Positions 8,947 to 18,312 of a DNA stretch of 64,000 nt are shown in pieces (position 1 is the first letter of the stretch; every line of letters starts with the position of its first letter). A program made the position numbers and the translations under genes. Source of the stretch: Flavonifractor sp. An10 (GTDB lineage: Bacteria; Bacillota; Clostridia; Oscillospirales; Oscillospiraceae). The notes below the pieces were generated by a model. The model was not told where the DNA came from, ran no database searches, and saw only the letters and a list, made by a program, of their open reading frames with translations. The DNA lies in the NCBI RefSeq assembly GCF_002161215.1, contig NZ_NFMB01000003.1, positions 248,001 through 312,000 of the forward strand, written 5' to 3'.

Positions 8947-11390
8947 ACAAATCCCATCCTTTTCAGATGAGCCTTGACCTTGGACTCATAATCAGCAACA
9001 GCGGCAGATAGTTCCGGCAGGGTATCCTCATACCGCTCCACCAGTTCCACAATACGGTTGGTCATCTGGTGGGAAGTGGTGACATACAGCGCCTTGATTC
9101 CTTCAAAGATGGTGGCATACCATTTGCGGTTTACCAATAGATCCAGAATCTCTTCATCGGTCAGCAAAGCATACTTTGCCCGAACCTTTTCCTCCAATTC
9201 GGCGTTCATTTCCTTGACGGCCTTATTCTGCTTGGAAAGGGAATCCGTCAAGTCCACAAATTGCCTCAGTAGCGTATATTCCTCTCCCTTGGGATCAGTC
9301 TTTTTCAGCACCTTCAAACGGGCGGCGACAGCTTTAGCGTCTACCTTATCCTTATCGTTGAGGTGTTCTTTCAGATATCCGTCATCGCCGGTCTGCTCCT
9401 CCACGAACTCGGCCAGTCTGCTCTGGGTCTCTTCGGCAATGACCTGCGCCTCATTGATTTTCTTGCGTTCGGGGGCAAAGAACACGGACTCAATCAGTGC
9501 CCGAGGCAGCAAAACACCCTCCCAACCAATGACCTTTTCCTGCCCCTTTTTCTTGCCGGAGGTGTATTCCCCCATGATGTTTTCCCATGTCCGGGCGACG
9601 CCATAGCCGTCCACCGACACAAGATAAACATCGTCGCCCATGACTTCGTGCCAGTAGGAAAGCAGCACTTCGTAGACATCGTACTTATCCACCAGCTCCA
9701 GACCATCGAAACAGCCAATCAACTGCTCTGACAGCTCCACGATATAAGGCTTGACTTCCGTATCTTCATCAATGCTCCGGAGGCCGGAATCCACCATCTG
9801 CATCCACGCGTCAAATGCATTGTCGATGCGCTCGGCGTAGGCAGAAAACTCAGGGTCGTTATAGACCTCATTGCGGATATTCTCTTTGGGAATGTTCAGC
9901 TGATAATAGCCATCCCGCATCTGAGAAAACAGCTTGCTTTTCAGGCCGGGGAACAGCGCCCAATACTTCTTCATGGAATCCACATCCGTCGCAGGAATAC
10001 CGCCATGTAGATGTCCGTCAATGTCCTGCAAATCTTCCGGAGTGGAACTGTCAATGTAACGGGGGATATTCAGGTTATATTCGTTTTTCTTCTTGATTTC
10101 GTCATTGGGGACGAAACGGGCATACTTGGAATCATCTGTGATTTGCTGATTGAATGTGGTGACGATTTTATAGATGTCCCGCTCACGCAGGCGGTTCTTG
10201 TTGCCATCCTTAACAAAGTCATGGCTGGCATCAATCATAAAGATACCTTTGCGCTCGGCAGCATCAGCCTTATCGATAATAATAATACAGGCAGGGATGC
10301 CGGTGCCATAGAACAGGTTGGCGGGTAAGCCGATAATGCCCTTGATATAGCCCTTATCGATAATGGCCTTACGGATAGTTGCTTCCGCATTGCCACGGAA
10401 CAGAACACCGTGGGGAAGAATGACCGCAGCCTTGCCAGTGCTTTTCAAGGACTTTAAAATATGGAGTAGCCACGCAAAGTCGCCGTTCTTTTCAGGCGGT
10501 CTGTCACCATAGCCATCAAAGCGGCCATAGTCCTTAAGACCATCCGTCCAGTTTTTCAGAGAGAACGGTGGATTGGCCACCGCGAAGTCGAATCGCTTCA
10601 GCACCTCATCATCGGAGCCTTCTTCAAAATAGTGGGGTGAAGAGAATGTGTTTCCCGCTTTGATCTCACCTGCAGCTTTATTGTGCAGAACAAGGTTCAT
10701 CTTGGCAAGGCCAGCGGTCGTCACTTCCTTTTCTTGTCCCCAAATGGCAATCTCAAAGGGCGCTTCATCCGCTGCGCGAATCAGAAGTGAACCGGATCCG
10801 CAGGCAGGGTCATACACGGAGTAACCCTCGTCGCGCTCTTCGATGCTGTCGATACCGATCACTTTGGCAAGAATACGGGAGACTTCGGCCGGTGTATAGA
10901 ACTGGCCCTTGCTCTTGCCACTTTCCGTGGCAAAATGACGCATCAGATACTCATAGGCATCGCCAAGAATATCATCGCCGCCAGCCTTATTCTTTTTAAA
11001 ATTGAATTCGTCACGCTGGAAAATGGCAATCAAGCCAGTGAGCTTATCCACCATTTCTTTGCCGCTGCCCAACTTGGCCTCATCATTGAAATGGGCATTG
11101 TCGATTACGCCTCGGAGATTGTTCTCTCCGGCTTCTGCCAACTTGGCAATGACCTTATCCATTTCTTCACCGATATTTTTATTGCCCTTCAATGCAACCA
11201 AATCGTCGAAACTGCCGCCTTCGGGAACCGTAATATCGGCATATTTTACGCCCTTAAACTTGTCCGTAACATATTTCACGAACAGCAGGGTCAGGATATA
11301 GTCTTTATACTGAGAGGCGTCCATGCCGCCCCTCAGTTTATCGCAGCTCGCCCAAAGGGAACTGTACAGCTCATTTTTCTTTATTGCCAT
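8940..11390 (-). CDS. hsdM: type I restriction enzyme, M (N6-adenine methyltransferase) subunit
   Basis: An 816-residue methylase; the start MAIKKNELYSS is chosen because AGGAGG lies 10 bases upstream, rather than a further 13 codons up. The N-terminal HsdM_N helical domain is followed by the SAM-binding motif DPACGSGS (194-201) and the catalytic NPPF (273-276). A long C-terminal extension (about 490-816), predicted helical and charged, makes it larger than the 500-residue classical HsdM. First gene of the hsd operon; a promoter lies at 11436-11464. Confidence 0.95.
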   Translation of the reverse strand: MAIKKNELYSSLWASCDKLRGGMDASQYKDYILTLLFVKYVTDKFKGVKYADITVPEGGSFDDLVALKGNKNIGEEMDKVIAKLAEAGENNLRGVIDNAHFNDEAKLGSGKEMVDKLTGLIAIFQRDEFNFKKNKAGGDDILGDAYEYLMRHFATESGKSKGQFYTPAEVSRILAKVIGIDSIEERDEGYSVYDPACGSGSLLIRAADEAPFEIAIWGQEKEVTTAGLAKMNLVLHNKAAGEIKAGNTFSSPHYFEEGSDDEVLKRFDFAVANPPFSLKNWTDGLKDYGRFDGYGDRPPEKNGDFAWLLHILKSLKSTGKAAVILPHGVLFRGNAEATIRKAIIDKGYIKGIIGLPANLFYGTGIPACIIIIDKADAAERKGIFMIDASHDFVKDGNKNRLRERDIYKIVTTFNQQITDDSKYARFVPNDEIKKKNEYNLNIPRYIDSSTPEDLQDIDGHLHGGIPATDVDSMKKYWALFPGLKSKLFSQMRDGYYQLNIPKENIRNEVYNDPEFSAYAERIDNAFDAWMQMVDSGLRSIDEDTEVKPYIVELSEQLIGCFDGLELVDKYDVYEVLLSYWHEVMGDDVYLVSVDGYGVARTWENIMGEYTSGKKKGQEKVIGWEGVLLPRALIESVFFAPERKKINEAQVIAEETQSRLAEFVEEQTGDDGYLKEHLNDKDKVDAKAVAARLKVLKKTDPKGEEYTLLRQFVDLTDSLSKQNKAVKEMNAELEEKVRAKYALLTDEEILDLLVNRKWYATIFEGIKALYVTTSHQMTNRIVELVERYEDTLPELSAAVADYESKVKAHLKRMGFVW

Positions 11391-11435
11391 CTTGGCAAAT
11401 CCTCCTTGATTCAGGGAATTTCCCCCCAAATGAAA

Positions 11436-11464
11436 GCTATAAACTTTAAACTTAACTTTGCCAA
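11436..11464 (-). promoter_or_regulatory. promoter of the hsd operon
   Basis: On the minus strand, TTGGCA (11459-11464), a 17-base spacer, then TATAGC (11436-11441), about 45 bases before the hsdM start. Confidence 0.55.
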
Positions 11465-11471
11465 GTTAGCA

Positions 11472-12749
11472 TTAAGGTTTAAGTGCAGTAATCGGCACAA
11501 CGAACACCCCATCTGACCGCTGATAAGCGGCATTTGCCATACCGCACAGCACGCAGAGAACCGCAGGAGGCTTTCCCTTAGGATCTTCCGAAATCTGCTT
11601 TTTGATCTCCAGCAAGTTAGCTGCAGCAGCGTCAATCTGGTTGGCACCCAGTTTGATTTCAAAAGCGCACCACTGGCCGTCAGGCAGTTCGATGACAGCA
11701 TCGATTTCCTGATTTTTATAATCCTGATAGTGGTACAGATTTGCCCCGAAAGATTCCGCATAGATTCGAAGGTCACGTTCGCAGAGCGCTTCAAACAGGA
11801 AACCGAGCGTCTCCAAATCGCCCATCAGTCCAGCAGGGGTAGCTTTCAGCAAAGCACAGGCCAGAGAAGGGTCGGAGAAGTGCCGCTTTTCAGCCTGTTT
11901 AATACGGACGGAGGAACGGATGCCAGATGAGAATGGCGGCTGATTGTCCGTAATAAACAACCGCTTAAAAATATCCAGATAGGCAGACACCGTATTGGAG
12001 TCAATATCCTCGTCATCTACTGCCTTAATGTCTTTCATTAAAGTCTTATTGGTGACAGTGGTGCTTTCGTTACGGGCCAGAGAGCGCAACAGCAAGCGCA
12101 TCTTGGATGTATCGCGCTTCACACCGTCGATGCGGTACACGTCATCGTCGATAACAGCATTGAGATATTCCAAAGGAAGCAGAGCAGCCTGCTCAATAGG
12201 CAATCCCAAACTGCCAGGCCATCCGCCGCGAATAATCAGCTCGATCAGTTTTTTCAGATCCATCTCGCCGGTTAATGCAGGGGCCAACTCGCCGTGGCAC
12301 AGTTTTTCCAAGGAAACCTTTCCGCAGGAATCTCCAGACTCGTATAGGGACATGGGACGCATCCGCAGCTTGGCAATACGGCCTGCACCGCTGTGCAGGA
12401 TGCCTTTATGGTTCGGAGTAGCAGAACCGGTCAGAATGAATTGTCCTTTTTCCGCAACCTGATCCACCTTGTACCGCACGGCATCCCAAATAGGAGGAAC
12501 TTCCTGCCATTCGTCGATTAAGCGCGGAGTTTCACCGTCCAGAACCAGAGCAGGAGACAATTCGGCCAGTTGGCGGTTCTGGAAGTTATTGGCGGGATCG
12601 CCAATATAGATTTCGCTTTTGCTGTGATAAGAGGATGTCCAGGTCTTTCCACACCACTTGGGACCCTCAATGCAAACGGCGCCAAAGGCCGACAGATATT
12701 CCTTAACCTTTGTATCAATAACGCGGGGTTTATAGTTCTGCTTATCCAT
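11472..12749 (-). CDS. AAA ATPase with DUF4143 domain
   Basis: A 425-residue protein of the AAA_14/DUF4143 family. Walker A GPKWCGKT is at residues 29-36, the Walker B-like RLIDEWQEV near 90, and a sensor-like ILTGSATP near 125. The C-terminal half is the DUF4143 domain, with an AFEIKLG motif that resembles a restriction-endonuclease-like fold. The cellular role of this common family is not established. ATG at 12749 is preferred over a GTG six bases earlier because GAGGTG lies 7 bases ahead. It has its own promoter with repeated operator-like sites, so it is regulated apart from the hsd genes. Confidence 0.85.
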   Translation of the reverse strand: MDKQNYKPRVIDTKVKEYLSAFGAVCIEGPKWCGKTWTSSYHSKSEIYIGDPANNFQNRQLAELSPALVLDGETPRLIDEWQEVPPIWDAVRYKVDQVAEKGQFILTGSATPNHKGILHSGAGRIAKLRMRPMSLYESGDSCGKVSLEKLCHGELAPALTGEMDLKKLIELIIRGGWPGSLGLPIEQAALLPLEYLNAVIDDDVYRIDGVKRDTSKMRLLLRSLARNESTTVTNKTLMKDIKAVDDEDIDSNTVSAYLDIFKRLFITDNQPPFSSGIRSSVRIKQAEKRHFSDPSLACALLKATPAGLMGDLETLGFLFEALCERDLRIYAESFGANLYHYQDYKNQEIDAVIELPDGQWCAFEIKLGANQIDAAAANLLEIKKQISEDPKGKPPAVLCVLCGMANAAYQRSDGVFVVPITALKP

Positions 12750-12762
12750 AAACACTCACCTC

Positions 12763-12849
12763 GACTATAAACTGAGTCTATTATAGTCCATTCAGCTGAA
12801 TTTTACAACTACATTCAGTTGGATTTTTGCTTTTCGTTCAGTTGAATTT
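12763..12849 (-). promoter_or_regulatory. promoter and iterated operator of the DUF4143 ATPase gene
   Basis: Minus-strand promoter: TTGTAA (12803-12808), 17 bases, TATAAT (12780-12785). Three copies of TTCAGYTGRATTT start at 12791, 12814 and 12837, exactly 23 bases apart. The first falls in the promoter spacer and contains the perfect palindrome TTCAGCTGAA. A second inverted repeat, GACTATAA (12763-12770) with TTATAGTC (12781-12788), covers the -10 box and the transcript start. The layout suggests repressor binding on one face of the helix; the regulator is unknown. Confidence 0.6.
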
Positions 12850-12872
12850 CCGCCTTCCAACCAATCAACTTT

Positions 12873-13751
12873 CTATCTCAAGTTTGGTGTATAATCTGCC
12901 TTCACCAGGTAACGCCCGATGCCATATCCGGAGTCGCTACGTTCAAACACTTCTTTCGGCAGAGTTGGCAGATACTTTCGCCCGAAAGCTGTACCAAAGC
13001 ATGCCTCGAAGTTGGTTGTCGGCAGCACGACCCAGTCGGTATCGTCCTGCCTGTGCGCCATGTAATAGAGAACCAGCGCTTTTATGACTTCCAGTGGAAT
13101 CTCCTTTGGCGTGACCGCACGCAGCTTTTCCAGATACTCCGGCGGCAGCTCATGTTCCGCGTTTTGCAGTGGCCCCAGCTCCAGCGCATCGGCAAGCACA
13201 TCGTCGAAACGTAGGACCCATGCGCCCTTGGTATTCTCAGAAAACAGCGGCACCTGGAACTGAATCACCTTGCTGCGCCAAGCAGTGTCGAACTTGGCCT
13301 CTATGACCTCTGCCTTTGGTATGACCGTCTTGCGAACCTTATCAGGATCGTTCAGCACAAAGCGGGCAAGACGGTGAACATGGCGGTGGAACCAGCCGCT
13401 GCCGTCAGCGTCCACCAGTTCAGGAAACATTACATGCAGCTCTTCAAAATGGCTCTTATTCGGCCGCGCCTTTTTGGGCGCGGCTTTTTTGCTGTCCGGA
13501 ACACTGCACCAGGCACACAGAGCCTTGCGTACATAATCCAGGCGCTCCCTTGGGTCACTGTCGAGAATATTGCCGTCTACATCATGGTACATATACCCGC
13601 GGGCGATGATGGTCAGAACTCGGGCCAGACCCTTGAACTCCAAAATGGTGGTAAAGGTGAAGCGGCCCATATAGGCGGTGTCGTTTTTACTCTTGGCGGT
13701 ATAGCTTACAGCCCCGGTGTAGTCCAGAAATTCCTGCCACTCATTCAGCAT
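12873..13751 (-). CDS. hypothetical protein coupled to the RdRP-family gene
   Basis: A 292-residue soluble protein that I do not recognise. No signal peptide, membrane segment or known catalytic motif is visible. It has a Lys-rich stretch (KKAAPKKARPNK) near 90, an HRHVHRLARF segment near 125, and a mixed alpha/beta C-terminus. Its ATG lies 11 bases inside the end of the upstream polymerase-like gene, so the two are translationally coupled and likely act together. It could be an accessory or nucleic-acid-binding subunit; that is only inferred from position. Confidence 0.6.
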   Translation of the reverse strand: MLNEWQEFLDYTGAVSYTAKSKNDTAYMGRFTFTTILEFKGLARVLTIIARGYMYHDVDGNILDSDPRERLDYVRKALCAWCSVPDSKKAAPKKARPNKSHFEELHVMFPELVDADGSGWFHRHVHRLARFVLNDPDKVRKTVIPKAEVIEAKFDTAWRSKVIQFQVPLFSENTKGAWVLRFDDVLADALELGPLQNAEHELPPEYLEKLRAVTPKEIPLEVIKALVLYYMAHRQDDTDWVVLPTTNFEACFGTAFGRKYLPTLPKEVFERSDSGYGIGRYLVKADYTPNLR

Positions 13752-16700
13752 AGGACACCTCTAACACATTCTTTTCGATTTGGTCGATCAGCAGCTCCCA
13801 CAGCAGATCTCGCTTGCTCAACGCAACCACATACTGTACGGCGATACCGGGGCGCACGATTTTGTTCAGTAGTTCGCGGCACTTTTTCGAGACAGGTTCT
13901 TTGTAGTCGGCGGAAAAAGAATGCTCCATGTAGGCTTTCATCATAGCGGCAAAATTGGCAGTGTCCGTTTCGCGCAGGAGCTGTTTGCGCTCCAGCGCAT
14001 TGTTTTCATCGTCAATGTCGCAGACCAGATCGCCCAGGATGCGATAACCGCTCTGCCGGAAGTCAGTCAGCAAATCATAATAGTCGGTCGCTTCCGGCAG
14101 GTACTCCGCCAAAAACAATTCCCGTTTGTCTGCTGCCATGAAGGGCCATTGTTGGTCAGAAATGGAATGCCGCAGCGCTGTGATGCGTTCCGGTGGAAAC
14201 TGACGGAAGAAAGCGTACAGCTCATCGGAGTCATATAAATCTTCTTGTCCTCTGGCATATAGGATGCGCTCGATGTCGCTTTTCTTTTGTCTGTGCCTTA
14301 CCGGGACGCGGCAGGCGCGGATGCGGGAAAGGCAGCGCTCATAATCTTTCAGCAACTCAGATACAGAGGAAAGAATTTGGGGATCGAGCCGGATCTGCCA
14401 ACCATCCTCTTGCGCAAAGGTAAACAGTTCTCTGTCCTCTGCGAGGGTAGGTTTGATTCGCGGCGTGTTCTGCTTCAGCTTCCGCGCCAGATAGGGCAGC
14501 TTCTCAATGTGGGACTCGACCGTACTCCAGTCCGTCCGTGCAAAGAATGCGTCCAGCTTTTCTTTGTGGGTCGGCTCATACCACGCCCGCCGTGTCTCCT
14601 CTGCCTGTTCCGCCAGATATTTATACTGGAGGAATGCACTGCGCTTGACGCGTTTCGTACCGATGTATTCGTCAAGGTCGGGCCTCACACCGCTTTTGGC
14701 AGCGTCGATCTCCAGACCGCTGAGAATGGCCAGCGTCTCAATTTCTCTGCGGCAGCGCTTCCGCTCTTCTGGGTCGGCGCTGTCACTGTAAGCAATCACG
14801 CTACGGTCCATGGCAGCGTTGCAGATTTGACCGATGCGGGCGGCAAAGGTATTCTCCACCGTGTGGAACTGCTCACGCCAATCGTTGGGGGCAGACGATG
14901 GGGCGGACAGGGACGGGATCTTTAGCAGCGGCAGATTGGCGTTGTTGGAAAGCTGCTGATGCACCTCGTATTCATAATTGCGCTTGACACAGCGGTTCAG
15001 GATGGGATCGGCAACAGTCTTGATTTGATCACCGTCGTAGTCAGCACCACCCAGACGCTCCGCCGCCAAAGAATCGGCAGACACAAAGACCACATCAGTC
15101 AAATGGCCGAGATAATGTTCACGCAGCTCGTCCCCATCTGGATAGACGGAAAGCTGAAGTTCCTCGTTGCGGGCGATGTGTGGATTGCGAAGCAACGTGC
15201 AGCTCTCGTCGTGCCCATAAGCGGCGCCGGGTGCATAAAAGCTGTCCTCCGCAAAGAAATCTACAGTGACGGCATCACAAAACACACGCTCTGCGGGCAT
15301 CTGAAACACGCGGGGAGACATCAACTGGCGCAGCAGTTCCAGCAAATCGCCGGAGAGGAATCGATTATCTCCCGGCACCAATAGGTGACCGATGGCGTAA
15401 TTCTTCAACAGCGTTTTCGCCTGTGTTTCCAGAGCATCGGTGTAAATGGGTTCGTTGATGAATCGTGGATTTTTGTTCAGTACTGCGGCAAGAATGTACG
15501 CGCGGCTTTTGCGCGGTTGACTCAGGCCGTCCAAAAAATACTTTTTGCGGAAATAACTGTTGGCACAGAAATTGTAGTAAGCAGTCTCGGTCGCCTTGGT
15601 CAGCCATTGCCGCTTATCTGTTTCCGGGCTGCAGTTCCAACCGTCGGGAAGATCGGCGGGGCGAAATTCCTCTGGCTGAATGGATACCGTGGACAGAAAT
15701 TGATAGTTCAACGCAACAAGGGATTCAGCATGTTCCTTATTCGTGTTGGTGATATACAGGGCGTGCCGGTATTTACGAAACGCTTTCCAATAGTCCTTCC
15801 AGCTCATATCGTTTTCCTGGAGCCAGCGGTCTGCTTTGAACTGGCTACGGGTCAGAATGATATCTACATTCTGGACTGAGTGATTGATGCCCCAAATGTC
15901 CTGAATGACCTGCGTTCCGGAACGCTTCAAGAAATCTTTGAAGTCAACCTGGTGGAGCATTCCTTTGATGTAGGGCAGACGAATCTGGAAAGAGGTGTGA
16001 CAGTGTCGCCCACAGTACGCTTTATCTACTGTCTCTGCGTACTCCTTTGAGATCAACCCAACGCCGTCAAAGCAAGTGATGTTGATATCTTCGATCGTTT
16101 CCTCACGATAATATTTTCCGCACTTATCCCCCTCCACCACGGTAATGACAGGCACTCGTTGCATGAGCTTCTTGGGATTATCCACGACGATCACGCGGTG
16201 GGGCTTGTCGATTCGGATTCCATCCACCCGTGTGCCGGAGGAAAACATCAAACCGTTGTAGGCGTAGAGTTTACTGAGTTTGCAACGATCCAAGGTCATG
16301 TCCAGCATGATACGCTGGCGCATGATTGCATACAGGTCAGCACGAATAAACGACAGCCTGGACTGGCGGCTCATGCTGGCTGAGCGTTCAAAGCTGACGT
16401 AGCGGTGGAGACCGCTGCCGAAGTCCAGCGTCACACCTTCAGGGCGGAACATGTCTTTCGCTTTCTCCCGGCGAATCTGCTGCGTGCGGTTGCTGCCCCG
16501 TCGGTCAAAGATGCCGGAGAAGTCCATGTAGAAGATCACGTCCGCAAGGTCGGTGACCATTCCCTCTCCTTCGCGTTCCCGGTAGCGGTCGCCGCGGAGC
16601 TGACACATCAGCTGAAAGAACATGGCACAGTCATCCTGCTCGTGTTTTGCGCCGGGGATCATACAGTGGTCCGTTGCAGTACGGTTCAACTGAAATGTGT

Positions 16701-16779
16701 ATACACCATTTTCCTCTCTGGCATAGCTCATAAGCGTTCTGGCTGAGAGTTCATAGATCCGGTATTTAGTTTGCGGCAT
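13741..16779 (-). CDS. eukaryote-type RNA-dependent RNA polymerase (RdRP/QDE-1) family protein
   Basis: A 1012-residue protein with the ordered signature blocks of cellular RNA-silencing polymerases. FDGVGLIS (237-244) and FQIRLPYIKGML (264-275) match the DGxGxIS and FQIRxxGxKG blocks. RNPHIARNEE (531-540) matches the RNP block. GGADYDGDQIKTV holds the catalytic DxDGD (580-584) of the two-barrel polymerases, where three Asp bind Mg. Bacterial members and the related SPbeta YonO polymerase are known mostly from mobile elements. GGAGG lies 7 bases before the chosen ATG, so the 12 codons upstream are excluded. It heads a two-gene unit. RNA- versus DNA-templated activity cannot be told from sequence. 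Confidence 0.88.
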   Translation of the reverse strand: MPQTKYRIYELSARTLMSYAREENGVYTFQLNRTATDHCMIPGAKHEQDDCAMFFQLMCQLRGDRYREREGEGMVTDLADVIFYMDFSGIFDRRGSNRTQQIRREKAKDMFRPEGVTLDFGSGLHRYVSFERSASMSRQSRLSFIRADLYAIMRQRIMLDMTLDRCKLSKLYAYNGLMFSSGTRVDGIRIDKPHRVIVVDNPKKLMQRVPVITVVEGDKCGKYYREETIEDINITCFDGVGLISKEYAETVDKAYCGRHCHTSFQIRLPYIKGMLHQVDFKDFLKRSGTQVIQDIWGINHSVQNVDIILTRSQFKADRWLQENDMSWKDYWKAFRKYRHALYITNTNKEHAESLVALNYQFLSTVSIQPEEFRPADLPDGWNCSPETDKRQWLTKATETAYYNFCANSYFRKKYFLDGLSQPRKSRAYILAAVLNKNPRFINEPIYTDALETQAKTLLKNYAIGHLLVPGDNRFLSGDLLELLRQLMSPRVFQMPAERVFCDAVTVDFFAEDSFYAPGAAYGHDESCTLLRNPHIARNEELQLSVYPDGDELREHYLGHLTDVVFVSADSLAAERLGGADYDGDQIKTVADPILNRCVKRNYEYEVHQQLSNNANLPLLKIPSLSAPSSAPNDWREQFHTVENTFAARIGQICNAAMDRSVIAYSDSADPEERKRCRREIETLAILSGLEIDAAKSGVRPDLDEYIGTKRVKRSAFLQYKYLAEQAEETRRAWYEPTHKEKLDAFFARTDWSTVESHIEKLPYLARKLKQNTPRIKPTLAEDRELFTFAQEDGWQIRLDPQILSSVSELLKDYERCLSRIRACRVPVRHRQKKSDIERILYARGQEDLYDSDELYAFFRQFPPERITALRHSISDQQWPFMAADKRELFLAEYLPEATDYYDLLTDFRQSGYRILGDLVCDIDDENNALERKQLLRETDTANFAAMMKAYMEHSFSADYKEPVSKKCRELLNKIVRPGIAVQYVVALSKRDLLWELLIDQIEKNVLEVSYAE

Positions 16780-16837
16780 CGTATCACCTCCGTTTTCATT
16801 CTGACAGAAGCGCAACCCCCATAATCTACACAGCTAC

Positions 16838-16865
16838 ATCATATCACAAAATCGTTCAGATGCAA
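16838..16865 (-). promoter_or_regulatory. promoter of the RdRP-family operon
   Basis: Minus strand: TTGCAT (16860-16865), 16 bases, TATGAT (16838-16843), about 60 bases before the ATG. Confidence 0.5.
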
Positions 16866-16869
16866 TAAA

Positions 16870-16905
16870 AATACTGGCCCCACTTTTTTCAGCGAGGTCA
16901 GTATT
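16870..16905. promoter_or_regulatory. hairpin between divergent operons
   Basis: AATACTGGCC (16870-16879) pairs with GGTCAGTATT (16896-16905). On the minus strand it is followed by a T-rich run. It lies just upstream of the polymerase-gene -35 and 27 bases before the RepA-like gene start, so it may be an operator or a terminator that separates the two arms. Confidence 0.4.
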
Positions 16906-16931
16906 CTATTTCTTTTAAGGAGGTATACCAT

Positions 16932-18083
16932 ATGTACAAAAGCAACATCCAACCCCTCAACACCATCGACGGTGAAACCCTGATGAGCATCCCCATGGAG
17001 CCACTGAACTTTGTGGTGGACTCGCTCATCTCACAGGGTCTGCACATTCTGGCCGGCGCACCGAAGGTGGGGAAATCCTGGCTTGCGCTTTGGCTGGCAA
17101 CCACCATTGCCAAGGGAGAACCCGTTTGGAATCTCCAGACAAAGCAGGGCACCACGCTCTACCTCTGCCTTGAAGATTCCACACGCCGCATCCAGAACCG
17201 GCTCTTCAGTATCACGGACGAGGTCCCGTCCAGCGTTCGCTTCTGCACCGAAAGCAACATCCTGGAGAAAGGTCTGGAGCAGCAGCTCACCCAGTTCCTC
17301 AAAGAATATCCGGACACGGTTCTGATCATCATTGACACGTTGCAGAAAGTGCGCAGCGTGAAAAATGATAACGCCTATGCCAACGACTACCGTGACCTTT
17401 CTCTGCTCAAGCGCATTGCAGATCAGCACGGCATTGCCATCCTGCTCGTTCACCATCTGCGCAAGGAGGGTGATGAAGATGTGTTCAACCGCATCTCCGG
17501 TACCACCGCCATCAGCGGTGCGGTGGATTCCAGTTTCACACTGGTGGAGGACAAGCGCGGCAGTGGTCGTGCGAAACTCTCCTGCATTGGTCGTGATATT
17601 GAATACAGAGAGATAGAGTTGGAACGGAACAAGGATAATGTGTGGCAGCTCATCTGTGACAGCAAGGTCACTCCCGGCGGAAGCATCCCTGCCGCCATCT
17701 CTGCATTCATGTCGAACCGTACCGAGTACATCGGCACTCCCACGGAGTTCGCTGAAGAGATCGACCCTGACGGAACGCTGGGGATTACACCGAAGAAAGC
17801 AGCGCGGTTGCTCTCTGAAAGCCTTGCAACCCTAAGGCAAATCGGTGTTACCGCCTGTCTGCGCCGCAGCAACGGAAAGCGCATCGTCGAGCTGCACCGT
17901 GCCGAAAGTGTCGACACGCCGGGGGTTGACCCTATCGACCCTTGTGAGGCCACAGAAGGCGATTTGTCGGCTGTTTCCGCCTCTGCCGGGTTAAACACTC
18001 TACCGCGAAATCTGCCCCGATTTTCCGCCACGTTCGGCGAAACGGTGGAGGTTACGGCAGAGAGGAAAAATTCCCTCCCATAA
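16932..18083 (+). CDS. RepA-like RecA-fold ATPase (AAA_25)
   Basis: A 383-residue ATPase. Walker A GAPKVGKS is at 42-49, Walker B VLIIIDTLQ near 133, an LVHHLRK motif near 175 and an ISGTTAISGAVD stretch near 190, as in RSF1010 RepA-type hexameric helicases. The C-terminal 100 residues look like a winged-helix region followed by a disordered tail. Such genes are standard in Clostridial mobilizable elements, next to mobC and the relaxase, and may drive replication of the excised circle. AGGAGG lies 8 bases before the ATG. First gene of the rightward mobilization arm. Confidence 0.85.
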   Translation: MYKSNIQPLNTIDGETLMSIPMEPLNFVVDSLISQGLHILAGAPKVGKSWLALWLATTIAKGEPVWNLQTKQGTTLYLCLEDSTRRIQNRLFSITDEVPSSVRFCTESNILEKGLEQQLTQFLKEYPDTVLIIIDTLQKVRSVKNDNAYANDYRDLSLLKRIADQHGIAILLVHHLRKEGDEDVFNRISGTTAISGAVDSSFTLVEDKRGSGRAKLSCIGRDIEYREIELERNKDNVWQLICDSKVTPGGSIPAAISAFMSNRTEYIGTPTEFAEEIDPDGTLGITPKKAARLLSESLATLRQIGVTACLRRSNGKRIVELHRAESVDTPGVDPIDPCEATEGDLSAVSASAGLNTLPRNLPRFSATFGETVEVTAERKNSLP

Positions 18084-18312
18084 CCGGGCTCCCGCCGAAA
18101 CCCAGCGAGAGCGGTTTCGGTGGGAAGAGGGCGAACGACAGAACGAACGAGCTTTGCCGCTTGCGGCGGAGCGAGGGATGTGTCGTCCGTGAGGACGACA
18201 GCGAGCATCGCCTTTGGCTGTCCACCACCGCCCGGTCGGGCGGCGGCGTACTGCCTTCGGCATCTCCTTTCCGGGCAGAAGCCCGGACCCACTTTATCAC
18301 GGAGGTATTCAT
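18084..18312 (+). other. candidate origin of transfer (oriT)
   Basis: A non-coding 229-base gap just before mobC with at least four inverted repeats: CCGAAACC with GGTTTCGG, TGTCGTC with GACGACA, GCCGCTTGCGGC, and CCGGGC with GCCCGG. Position next to mobC and the relaxase and the hairpin density fit an oriT. The nick site was not identified. Confidence 0.45.

Noticed and set aside
12791-12849. CRISPR-like array
   Set aside because: Only three 13-base repeats with 10-base gaps; no spacers or cas genes.
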